This document shows, one piece after another, positions 1 to 6,853 of a DNA stretch of 7,987 nt. The DNA is taken from the NCBI GenBank assembly GCA_021805405.1, contig JAJZFK010000142.1, positions 1 through 7,987 of the forward strand. Reading direction: 5' to 3'. The notes below the pieces were generated by a model, which was not told the DNA's origin, made no database searches, and was given only the letters and a program-made list of their open reading frames with translations. This stretch comes from a bacterium (GTDB taxonomy: Bacteria; Armatimonadota; Chthonomonadetes; Chthonomonadales; Chthonomonadaceae). Each line of letters starts with the position of its first letter. The stretch's first letter is position 1. Both the position numbers and the translations under genes were made by a program.

Positions 1-281
1 GCTAATTGCTGATTGATTAAAATTTCATTTTTCAGCAAAAATTCAATCGTTTTTTCCCTTTGTTTTTGTTTGGTAATATCTCTCACAATAAAAACCGCTT
101 CATCTTCACTACTTTTGACGATTCGAGTTTCATAGACTCGTTTTTCGCCCATTTGTCTCAAAGTATATTCGTAAAGTTTGATTTCATTATTCAAAATAGC
201 TTGGATAGTCGTTCGATTTTCTCTATATTTTTTATCTATTTGTTGTTTTAGGGCTAAATCTATTATCGAGTCCCTTGTACG
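1..281 (-). pseudogene. PAS-domain sensor protein fragment in AT-rich DNA
   Basis: The minus strand is open from the TAG at 282-284 to the window edge, about 93 codons, with no start codon in a sensible place. The translation carries the end of a PAS/PAC domain: YEYTLRQMGEKRVYETRI, then AVFIVRDITKQKQREKTIEF, then a charged helical linker (LLKNEILINQQL). The IVRDIT-x-(K/R)-K signature followed by a coiled linker is typical of PAS domains in bacterial histidine kinases and diguanylate cyclases, where they sense a ligand or redox state. The output domain would lie beyond the edge. Base composition (about 30% GC) is very unlike the rest of the window, so this piece came from another genome, by transfer or by misassembly. 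It lies in the same frame as the cas3 fragment upstream, separated only by the shared TAG. I am fairly sure of the PAS assignment and unsure whether the gene is functional. Confidence 0.6.
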
Positions 282-692
282 CTAGTGCTCATCCGCTTGC
301 TGATGTGGTACTCCTTCAAACAAGCGTGCTAGTTTGGATGGATGTAGCAAACCAAGCGATCTCTTGTCCATCTGCTGCAAGCCAATGTGGTGGCCCTGTA
401 TAGCTAGCGCCGCATCTACACAACGGGCTTTGGTGAGCGCCGCCCAGGCGCCCATTGACCAGTGATCTAATCCTTTGCCCTGCCCATGAAGCCTCTGCTG
501 AAACAGCTCGCTATATTTTCCCAGGTCGTGAAAAGTGGCTGCGATCTCAGCATCGTCCTGACGCCCAAATGCGCCTGCAAATTCTGTCGCGCGCTCAACG
601 ACGCCTGATGTGTGCTCCGCCATTGTCTGCCAGGTACCGGACGCCCCCTTGCTGTGAGCAAAAAACTGTTTTGCCGGGTCGGTTCCGCTCAT
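282..692 (-). pseudogene. cas3: cas3 HD nuclease domain, truncated
   Basis: This encodes 136 residues of the HD nuclease domain of Cas3, the helicase-nuclease that degrades DNA marked by Cascade in type I CRISPR-Cas. Visible motifs in order are FFAHS (10-14), WQTMAEH (21-27), the HD pair in FHDLGKYS (55-56), the FQQRLHG stretch, DHWSMGA (76-82; the usual form is DHS-x-x-GA), and the GHH metal-binding motif (100-102). The reading frame stops at residue 136, exactly where GC-rich DNA gives way to AT-rich DNA. The rest of the HD domain and the whole SF2 helicase part (normally several hundred more residues) are missing. The start is well supported: GGAGA at 699-703 sits six bases before the ATG. 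A TATATA-like -10 lies at about 722-729 without a clear -35. The HD layout resembles type I-C-like Cas3, but the subtype cannot be fixed. A stand-alone Cas3'' is unlikely because such proteins run past 200 residues. Confidence 0.8.
576..665. repeat. 90-bp direct repeat, copy A (inside cas3 fragment)
   Basis: These 90 bases recur at 1831-1920 in the same orientation, 1255 bases away. The only mismatch is G at 633 against C at 1888, a silent change in a Thr codon. On the minus strand the repeat encodes residues from the FFAHS motif to ERATEFA of Cas3. The flanks on the upstream side of the gene (above 665) diverge quickly. Confidence 0.95.
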
Positions 693-767
693 TGTATGTC
701 TCCATTAAGTTTGCCTAACCACTATATAATCACGGGCAAAGCTGGTAATTTCGGACCGTCTGTTTAT

Positions 768-786
768 TTCACGTAATTATTGTGAA
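768..786. repeat. short inverted repeat TTCAC-N9-GTGAA
   Basis: TTCAC (768-772) and GTGAA (782-786) are perfect inverted arms around an AT-rich 9-base spacer, about 75 bases upstream of the cas3 fragment start. Spacing and symmetry would suit a dimeric repressor site controlling that promoter. A five-base arm can easily arise by chance, so confidence is low. Confidence 0.2.
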
Positions 787-990
787 GCAGGCAATATACA
801 CGCGCTTAATGCAAGCTCCATATTGATGAGGGGATGATTGTTACCCTCCTAGTGAAATAGTTTGCAGCGATTAGCGCATTCGCATCAACTTCCTGTGCAT
901 ATTCCCGCAGCGGTCAGCACGACTAACACCGATTGTAGCCATCGGCCTCGTTTTGCATGAAGCGGTAGGCACGAAACACTCAAGGCATTA

Positions 991-1022
991 GCCAGGTAGT
1001 GGCTCCCAGGATACGTCCTGGC
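991..1022. repeat. hairpin-forming inverted repeats
   Basis: CCAGGA (1006-1011), loop TACG, TCCTGG (1016-1021) is a perfect six-base-pair hairpin. An alternative stem pairs GCCAGG (991-996) with CCTGGC (1017-1022). On the plus strand the stem is followed by CTTTCT, not a real T-run, so an intrinsic terminator is only weakly supported. No gene clearly ends just before it. Confidence 0.3.
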
Positions 1023-1211
1023 TTTCTAAGAGCATCCAGGCCCTGTAATTTCGGAAAGGTTTGCAGGTGAGTGCCTCTCACCCTGCGGGCAAATTTAGTG
1101 ACTGCACATCCTCGTCAACGCACGTTTTGTGGGCGAAACAATACGATTACCTTGCCGCAATTTGGTATCACGAAACCTTAGGCAGAGTGACGCGGCAGCC
1201 CGTGAAGCTCT

Positions 1212-1400
1212 TTAACGCGCGCTCCTCCGGCGCTGAGCACGATCACATTTGCGGGCAATAGACCAGTCTTCATACCGATTGAACAACCCGATGAGATTGC
1301 GGAGTATCAAACCGATGATCCCACCAATTATCGCACCAAGAGCGGTACAAACCACCACTAAGGCTATTACCACAACCATATACTGGTGCACACCAACCAT
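1212..1400 (-). CDS. small single-helix membrane protein, unknown function
   Basis: This is a 62-residue protein that I do not recognise as a family. Residues about 8-35 form one long hydrophobic helix (MVVVIALVVVC, then GAIIGGIIGLIL). A glycine-zipper pattern, G-x-x-x-G-G-x-x-G, sits in its second half, a pattern that often drives helix packing or oligomers in membranes. The C-terminal tail is polar and strongly basic and ends RRRSAR. The start is supported by AGGAG (1407-1411), six bases before the ATG, which is the best ribosome binding site in the left part of the window. The gene lies alone between two broken cas3 pieces and in the same direction. It could be a real small membrane protein, a toxin-like or effector-like peptide, or a fragment. 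Function is not inferred. Confidence 0.45.
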   Translation of the reverse strand: MVGVHQYMVVVIALVVVCTALGAIIGGIIGLILRNLIGLFNRYEDWSIARKCDRAQRRRSAR

Positions 1401-1406
1401 AATATT

Positions 1407-1411
1407 CTCCT
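1407..1411 (-). promoter_or_regulatory. ribosome binding site of small membrane gene
   Basis: AGGAG on the minus strand, with a six-base spacer (AATATT) to the ATG at 1400. It is the main reason for treating the 62-codon frame as a gene. Confidence 0.5.
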
Positions 1412-1509
1412 ATTGCGTACTACGAGTGCTGGCGGTAGCGGGCAGGAACGGGAAATTCCGTCTCAAACCCTATTAATCCCAGCAAACAACCACGCTTTGC
1501 GGCTGGTTC

Positions 1510-1778
1510 CTACATTTTGTTGCAACCAACTAACCAATATTGCGCGCAACAGCCTGTTAGCCATACATAACTGGCAGGCTCGACTTTCTTCACCTTGATT
1601 ATCCCAATTAATGCGCCAATATCCATTTTAACCAACTGCGTAATAGGCGGCCACATGCCCTCTTTGGTTGCCCAAAACCCATTGTAAGACATTCGTATCA
1701 TGAGAAGGGCTAGGAACACAAGTACGCTAGGCCGTTCAAGATTGCGGCATGAATTGACGGCTGGTCAATTGCATCACA
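1510..1778 (-). pseudogene. possible ASCH-domain gene remnant, frameshifted
   Basis: Two minus-strand pieces in different frames together resemble an ASCH domain, an RNA-binding-type beta-barrel related to PUA/EVE. The upstream piece (about 1710-1778) reads AIDQPSIHAAILNGLAY. This matches the N-terminal ASCH pattern of a QP followed by an A-I-L-x-G-(L/I)-K stretch. The downstream piece (1510 to about 1719) reads PPITQL, then GALIGIIKVKKVEPASYVWL, then TGCCAQYWLVG. It resembles the later ASCH part (P-P-x-x-x-L, G-A-(I/L)-(I/V)-G-(I/V), W-x-x-G, W-x-L). The middle of the domain is missing and a frameshift plus a TAG (1710-1712) separates the parts, so it cannot be a working gene as it stands. 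The downstream frame could start at GTG 1719 but has no ribosome binding site. The match is by eye only and could be chance. Confidence 0.3.
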
Positions 1779-1950
1779 ACGAAGAGAGAAGTAAGAGCGA
1801 AAATCGTTGGGTTCCTGCAAACCAGATGCGTGCAAATTCTGTCGCGCGCTCAACGACGCCTGATGTGTGCTCCGCCATTGTCTGCCACGTACCGGACGCC
1901 CCCTTGCTGTGAGCAAAAAATTTATCGACCGCATTGGTATCGCTGCCCAT
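1774..1950 (-). pseudogene. cas3: second cas3 5' end, 58-residue remnant
   Basis: Residues 1-40 are the N terminus of a Cas3 HD domain: MGSDTNAVDKFFAHSK, then WQTMAEHTSGVVERATEFA. From FFAHS to ERATEFA it is identical to the fragment at 282-692, while the first ten residues differ. After TEFA, two bases present in the other copy (GG in GCAGGCGCAT) are missing, so the frame shifts into unrelated sequence (ARIWFAGTQRF) and ends at a TGA (1774-1776). The HD pair, GHH and helicase parts are absent. The start is supported by GAGGTG (1953-1958) just before the ATG and by a possible promoter further upstream. This is a remnant of a different cas3 allele, or the donor or product of a recombination with the other fragment. 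Confidence 0.75.
1831..1920. repeat. 90-bp direct repeat, copy B (inside second cas3 remnant)
   Basis: This matches 576-665 with one silent mismatch (position 1888). Homology ends abruptly at the poly-A/T run on the upstream side of the gene. On the other side it fades within about ten bases after a two-base deletion. Confidence 0.95.
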
Positions 1951-1978
1951 CACACCTCATCTATCAACCCGCTAGTCA

Positions 1979-2006
1979 CTTATACAATCACACTTCGACG
2001 ATGAAA
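1979..2006 (-). promoter_or_regulatory. candidate promoter of second cas3 remnant
   Basis: Read on the minus strand, TTTCAT (2001-2006) and TATAAG (1979-1984) are separated by 16 bases and lie about 30 bases upstream of the ATG at 1950. The -10 is fair and the -35 weak. The surrounding DNA is AT-rich compared with the genes, which fits a promoter. It differs from the region upstream of the other cas3 fragment. Confidence 0.3.
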
Positions 2007-2136
2007 TCTTCATTCTTTAATTTTCAAAACAGAGTTTAATATGAGCGAGCAAAATACCTGCGCTAATTTGGAGCTTGCCTGGATGAATACCGTAGAGCAT
2101 CCATGTGACCGACAGTTGGACCTGAATCACTATTAA

Positions 2137-2169
2137 GGCCGGTGAACCAGGTGTGCACTATTTACGGCC
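2137..2169 (-). terminator. weak hairpin after lhr
   Basis: GGCCG (2137-2141) and CGGCC (2165-2169) can pair just downstream of the lhr stop codon. The loop is long, 23 bases, and no T-run follows. It could help end lhr transcription but is not a good intrinsic terminator. Confidence 0.2.
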
Positions 2170-2176
2170 CTGGGGA

Positions 2177-5100
2177 CTAGTCGCGGCGGCGCGGGTAGCC
2201 GGTTTCGTACTGCCTGAAGCCTGCGCCTAGAAGCGCCTCATGCAGCATGGTAGGTGCGGGTAGCTTGCCATCTACGCTCACCAGGTGGATAGCGCGACGC
2301 TTGCCCTGCTCTACCTCAGAAGCAAGTACGCCTGCCACGCCGTGCAATAGCCGTGCCGACTCTACGGGCTCACCACTTGCCGTAAAGGTGTGGAGTTGCG
2401 AGCCATCGCTGTTCAGCCAGGCGGCTGCATGGCCGTCTACTAGTACCACCGAGGCACCAACCGCACGTGATACACGGCGGCCAGATGAAGTTGCCGGCCA
2501 GGGTAGAAGCACGCCGTAGGGGTTAGCAGGGTCACACGCGCTAAGCACCACAGCCTGCGGAGCCGAGCCAGGTTCGCGCAGACGCCGCAGCGTCTCCACT
2601 GCCTCCGGCAGTGCAAACTGCAGGGCGCTCAATCCTTCCACGAATCTGCCGCGTCTCAGTTTGCCAGCCTGCTCCATTGCGGTGAGCAGAGGGTACACCG
2701 CAGTGAAGCCACCCGCGATTCCGGCGGACACAACCAGTTCGCGCGTGATGAGTCCATGCTGTTTCAGGAGGACCTTTAGTATCGCGGCGGAACTGTTGGT
2801 GCTATCACCAACATCGCCTACCCACTCTTCCACCAGTGACCACCTACCCGCAACCTGTGGAGAGACCTCTGGTTTGCCGGCAGCGCGAATCGGTCGAATT
2901 GCCCTGGCGGCGTGAGCATGTCGGTCCGTCCTCGTAGCGGAGGCCGCCGTGAACGACCTAAGCGGCTGCAGCGAGTCGTTGGTTACCAGCCCAGCCCACA
3001 CGAGCGACCACATCTCGTCAGTTAGCTCGGCTGGAAAGCCACCGACGAAGGCGGCGATGCGTGTAAAGAAGCTGGCACCCCGCTCCCGAAGGAACTCACA
3101 AATACGCATTTGCCGGCTGCCTTCGTTGGGCCACTGTTGAGCGCGAGGAGCGAGCAGTGCGATATCGTCGGCAAAGTAGAGACGCACCATTCCGTCATGC
3201 ACGCCCAGGCTACGCGCCGCTATCCAGACGACCTCACCAGCTGCAACGAGAGAGTCCAGCATATCGGGCCGGTAATCGTGCACACGGCGAGCGAAAATTT
3301 CCCCATCCAGTAGTGACGCCGGCAGTTCAAACCCCTGCAACATGCCCAGCACCTCCCGGAGTTGAAGGGTATGTAAACCATTCACCACGCCATGCATCTC
3401 CAGCTGCATCCGTACGTACGCCTGCGATGAAACCGGCTGAATTTCACGTCTTAGCTGCTCCAGGGTTCGGTGCCGTATTGTGCGCAGTACGCCAGTGTCG
3501 CACCACTCCCGCTCTGTGGAGCCTGGCAGGAACTCGCCATCTGTAACGCGCCCACGGGTGGCAAGCGCCTGAAGTACCAGCTGCAAGGCGGCTGCTGGCA
3601 CCCCAAAACGGTGAGCCGGAACGGCGGGTTGGAACGGACCATGCGTTCGCGCATACCTTGCTAAGAGATCGTGCAGCGGCTCACGAACCGGAGTCAACAA
3701 TGCATCTGGTATGCCGGGTGGTAGCTCTGCACCCAACCCGTCGCGATACCTTGCTGCATCTTCAACAGCAATCCATCGTGGCTCACCAGCCAACGTTATG
3801 GCCACAACGCGACCGGCGGAATGAAGGCCCTGTAACCACGCATCAGCCTCCAATGGCATGGCGCACCTGTCACCCACCTCCTCACTCGTAAGGTCGCCTA
3901 AGTCGAGCAGGACGTCATGAAGTCCGTCGGGATGAACAGCGCGGCGGTCTGCAACGAGGTGTTGGGCACCAGTCTGCCACAGCTCAATCACGGCCGGGTC
4001 TAGCAGACTGCGCACTTCATCCGCACCCATTAGCGACCGAAGCCGCGCATGATCAATCTGCAAAGCCTGTGCCTTGCGCTCTGCAGCGGGCACATCCCCC
4101 TCGTAGATAAAGTTGGCGATGTAGGAAAAGAGCAGCGCTGAAGCAAACGGAGATGGTATGAGCCTCACCAGTCGAACGACTTCGGTATCCCCACATTCAA
4201 TGCTCCGAAGCAGTTCAAGCAGCGAGGCCAAGTCGAAATCGTCCTGCAGTATCTCCCGGAACACCTCCAGGAGGAGTGGAAAATCGGGGTATTCGGAAGC
4301 GGCCTGAAGAAGGTCTATAGCGCGCTTTCTAAGCAACCACAACGGCGAGCGGGCACCGGGGCGCCTTCTTGGCAGCATGAGTGCCCTGCCGGCGGCTTCT
4401 CGAAATCTTGTAGCAACCATCGTATTCACCGGTGCTCCCTGCCCGCCAGCGCGCGCACCCGCTCCCCCAGCACATAGGTAGCGAAGCAGCAGGCGCTCGA
4501 GATCTGCGGGGTCCGGTAGCAACGCAGCTGTGTTGGGCGGATCTTCGGTATCTGGCAGCCGGAGGATGATACCGTCATCGAACCAGAGAACATCGGGCTC
4601 GTATCCTGTAATTTCAGCAATTCGTGCAGATATCGCCATGGCGAGCGGTGCGTGCACTCGTGAGCCAAGTGGACTTAAAATGCAAACGCGCCATTCGCCC
4701 GCTTCATCACGAGAACATTCCATCACTAGTCTGCAGTGAGTAGGAACAGCACTTGCCTGCGCCTGTTCAGTTAAGTAATCTATTAGCGTGCGTGCCGCGG
4801 GCTCGTCTAGCCCATGGTATTTTACTAGCTCATTAACGGCTTCGCTTGTGGGGAATGCCAAAAGCTTCTCGGCTAGCTCGCCAATTGCTCGGCCAAATTT
4901 CACATGACGGCTTGCTCTATCACTATGCCAGAATGGCATTCTACCGGGCCTGCCCGTTGCCTGCGATACCAGAACGCGATCGCGAGTAATCTCGTCGATC
5001 CTCCACGAGCTAGCGCCAAGGATAAACACATCCCCCACCCTGCACTCAAATACCATCTCCTCATCCAGCTCCCCTAGTCTGCCGCGTGCATCCTGCTGTG

Positions 5101-6697
5101 CGGTGAGGTAGACTCCGTACAGCCCGCGGTCTGGTATTGTGCCGGCGTTTGCAATAACCAGTTGGCCAGTGCCGCTACGGCCGCTGATGAGTCCCAGCTG
5201 CCTATCCCACACAATGCGTGGACGCAGGCCCGAAAAGGCCGTAGATGGGAACCTGCCAGAGAGCATATCGAGGGTATCTGAAAGGAGGGTACGTGGAAGC
5301 TCATGGAACGGAGCCGCGCACCGCACCAGTTCGTAAAGCTCGTCTACCGGCCACTGCGTGGTGGCTGCCATTGCAGCGATGTGCTGTGCAAGTACGTCGA
5401 GTGGGTTACGCGGTACATGCACTGGCTCTATATCACGAGCTTTCATGAGTTCAGGAAGTGCAGCACAAGCGAGAAGGTCCCCCCTAAAGCGAGCAATCAC
5501 AATGCCATGGCTTGTTCGCCCAACCTGATGGCTTGCTCGCCCAACTCGCTGTAACGCAGATGCCACACCAGGTGGCGAGTCGATTTGCACCACGAGGTCA
5601 ACCGAGCCAATGTCGATGCCCAGCTCCAGGGAGGATGTTGCGATAAGGGCCGAAAGCGAGCCATTCTTGAGGTCCTGCTCTATGGCAAGACGCTTCTCAC
5701 GCGCTACGGACCCGTGATGAGCGAGCACGAGTTCCTCACCAGCTAGAAGATTCACAGCCGCGGCAAGGCGCTCTGCCATCCGTCTGCTGTTTGCAAAAAT
5801 GAGGGTTGATGTGTGGCCGTTAATGAGATCGAGCAGTTGCTGGGCCAGAGCCGACAGCGAGTCTCCTGCACTCTCCGTCGGTTCGTCGATATCTGCCGGG
5901 AGGGCGTAACCAGCCATCTGCACCTCAACCTGCAGGTCCCTCTTGGCATGCGCGTTCACCACTGTAACGGGCCGTTCAAGGTGGATTGTTGGCTCCGCAC
6001 CGTAAGCTGCCCGGATGTAGCCACCTAGAAATCGCGCAGTCTCCTCCACGGGGCGAACGGTTGCAGACAGCCCGATGCGCTGAAACGGTACTGCTGTGAG
6101 TTGCTCCAGGCGCTCCAGCGAGAGCGCAAGATGGGCACCACGCTTGCTGCCTACCAGGGTATGTATCTCATCAACTATAACCCACCGCACCGACTTTAGC
6201 CTGGCAGCAGCTCTTCCTTGTAGCAGCAGAAACAGCGACTCGGGCGTGGTTATAAGGATATCCGCTCCCCTCCGCAGAAAGGCGTTACGCTCCGCAATTG
6301 GCGTGTCGCCGGTACGCACAGATACGCGCGGAGTGGCAAATTCTGCTCCGGTCGCTTGAGCAAGGTGCGCTACCCCGTAAAGAGGTTCTCTCAGGTTGCG
6401 CTGCACGTCCGCGGCAAGTGCCTTAAGTGGTGAAATGTAGAGAACCGAACACTGGCCATCGCTACCCAATTTGTGAAACATCACCTCATCGATGGCCGCG
6501 AGAAAGGCTGCAAGCGTCTTTCCAGAGCCTGTAGGGCTTATGATCAACGCGTGGTCACCGCGCTGTATCACTGGCCAGCCCAGCATCTGCGGTGGGGTAA
6601 TGTTGACAAATGTATTCGCTAACCATTGCCGCGTTGTTACGCTGAAACCTGCAAGGCAGGGTTGTGAAAGAATTGATCCCTCGCGCCCGTCTGTCAT
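2177..6697 (-). CDS. lhr: large ATP-dependent helicase Lhr
   Basis: Lhr is a superfamily 2 helicase that moves 3' to 5' on single-stranded DNA and unwinds RNA:DNA hybrids, with a role in DNA repair. At 1506 residues it is full length (E. coli Lhr is about 1540). Motifs in order: SPTGSGKT (Walker A, 54-61), SPLKALAADVQ (motif Ia, 89-99), TTPESL (150-155), DEIH (176-179), SAT (211-213), TLIFANSRR (298-306), SSLELGIDIG (355-364) and QRVGRASHQVGR (383-394). The Lhr-specific core follows: GRMPFW (585-590), ILSPLGSRVHAPLA (673-686) and WFDDGIILRLP (705-715). The long C-terminal region carries LRRGRFVEGLSALQFALP (1347-1364) and DPANPYGVLLPWP (1389-1401). No motif is broken. The ATG at 6697 fits the family N terminus, although its ribosome binding site (GAGAG) is weak. 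It ends next to the cas3 remnants and shares a divergent upstream region with the rhamnosidase gene. Codon use is uniform and the gene looks native. Confidence 0.97.
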   Translation of the reverse strand: MTDGREGSILSQPCLAGFSVTTRQWLANTFVNITPPQMLGWPVIQRGDHALIISPTGSGKTLAAFLAAIDEVMFHKLGSDGQCSVLYISPLKALAADVQRNLREPLYGVAHLAQATGAEFATPRVSVRTGDTPIAERNAFLRRGADILITTPESLFLLLQGRAAARLKSVRWVIVDEIHTLVGSKRGAHLALSLERLEQLTAVPFQRIGLSATVRPVEETARFLGGYIRAAYGAEPTIHLERPVTVVNAHAKRDLQVEVQMAGYALPADIDEPTESAGDSLSALAQQLLDLINGHTSTLIFANSRRMAERLAAAVNLLAGEELVLAHHGSVAREKRLAIEQDLKNGSLSALIATSSLELGIDIGSVDLVVQIDSPPGVASALQRVGRASHQVGRTSHGIVIARFRGDLLACAALPELMKARDIEPVHVPRNPLDVLAQHIAAMAATTQWPVDELYELVRCAAPFHELPRTLLSDTLDMLSGRFPSTAFSGLRPRIVWDRQLGLISGRSGTGQLVIANAGTIPDRGLYGVYLTAQQDARGRLGELDEEMVFECRVGDVFILGASSWRIDEITRDRVLVSQATGRPGRMPFWHSDRASRHVKFGRAIGELAEKLLAFPTSEAVNELVKYHGLDEPAARTLIDYLTEQAQASAVPTHCRLVMECSRDEAGEWRVCILSPLGSRVHAPLAMAISARIAEITGYEPDVLWFDDGIILRLPDTEDPPNTAALLPDPADLERLLLRYLCAGGAGARAGGQGAPVNTMVATRFREAAGRALMLPRRRPGARSPLWLLRKRAIDLLQAASEYPDFPLLLEVFREILQDDFDLASLLELLRSIECGDTEVVRLVRLIPSPFASALLFSYIANFIYEGDVPAAERKAQALQIDHARLRSLMGADEVRSLLDPAVIELWQTGAQHLVADRRAVHPDGLHDVLLDLGDLTSEEVGDRCAMPLEADAWLQGLHSAGRVVAITLAGEPRWIAVEDAARYRDGLGAELPPGIPDALLTPVREPLHDLLARYARTHGPFQPAVPAHRFGVPAAALQLVLQALATRGRVTDGEFLPGSTEREWCDTGVLRTIRHRTLEQLRREIQPVSSQAYVRMQLEMHGVVNGLHTLQLREVLGMLQGFELPASLLDGEIFARRVHDYRPDMLDSLVAAGEVVWIAARSLGVHDGMVRLYFADDIALLAPRAQQWPNEGSRQMRICEFLRERGASFFTRIAAFVGGFPAELTDEMWSLVWAGLVTNDSLQPLRSFTAASATRTDRHAHAARAIRPIRAAGKPEVSPQVAGRWSLVEEWVGDVGDSTNSSAAILKVLLKQHGLITRELVVSAGIAGGFTAVYPLLTAMEQAGKLRRGRFVEGLSALQFALPEAVETLRRLREPGSAPQAVVLSACDPANPYGVLLPWPATSSGRRVSRAVGASVVLVDGHAAAWLNSDGSQLHTFTASGEPVESARLLHGVAGVLASEVEQGKRRAIHLVSVDGKLPAPTMLHEALLGAGFRQYETGYPRRRD

Positions 6698-6720
6698 CGC
6701 GCACTACTCTCGTTATTTTG

Positions 6721-6739
6721 GCAATAAGAATGGTATTGC
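6721..6739. promoter_or_regulatory. inverted repeat upstream of lhr
   Basis: GCAATA (6721-6726) and TATTGC (6734-6739) are perfect six-base arms around a seven-base spacer, starting 24 bases upstream of the lhr ATG. It could be an operator for a dimeric regulator or a small hairpin in the lhr leader RNA. The position in a divergent intergenic region favours an operator, but no known consensus is recognised. Confidence 0.35.
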
Positions 6740-6748
6740 TTAGGAAAG

Positions 6749-6758
6749 ATGCGCGCAT
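6749..6758. promoter_or_regulatory. 10-bp palindrome in divergent intergenic region
   Basis: ATGCGCGCAT is a perfect palindrome between lhr and the rhamnosidase gene, ten bases beyond the inverted repeat at 6721-6739. It may be part of a shared operator or coincidental. No matching half-sites were seen elsewhere in the intergenic region. Confidence 0.25.
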
Positions 6759-6853
6759 GCAGAAACGTACGGCTTGAATAGCTCATCTTGTACACATCAC
6801 CTCTAAGGTTTAACCAGTAAATTGCTGGCGATCGGCAGGAATATGGCACATGA

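Larger units (their letters stand above)
721..1211. other. gene-free stretch with degraded sequence
   Basis: No gene can be supported here on either strand. The plus-strand open frame that begins at 1061 has no ribosome binding site and no recognisable motif. On the minus strand, stop-interrupted pieces in one frame include AYRFMQNE (about 946-969). This recalls the AYRF motif near the N terminus of IS4/Tn5-type transposases, but the neighbouring residues do not confirm it. Two inverted repeats are annotated separately. The stretch is most likely decayed intergenic or mobile DNA. Confidence 0.4.

Noticed and set aside
282..692. Fusion protein of Cas3 HD and PAS domains
   Set aside because: An in-frame TAG lies exactly between them and composition changes there. 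Shared frame is expected by chance one time in three.
455..718. 87-codon plus-strand frame, with a similar one at 1830-2039
   Set aside because: Both are antisense to the cas3 pieces. They resemble each other only because of the 90-base repeat.
1061..1261. 66-codon plus-strand frame
   Set aside because: No ribosome binding site or motif. It overlaps the 3' end of the better supported minus-strand membrane protein gene.
2041..2136. 31-codon plus-strand frame (starts MSEQNTCANL) between the second cas3 remnant and lhr
   Set aside because: No ribosome binding site, no recognisable motif, and too short to support as a gene.
1..2176. CRISPR array next to the cas3 fragments
   Set aside because: No regularly spaced 25-40 base repeats were seen. 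The only long repeat is the 90-base coding pair.
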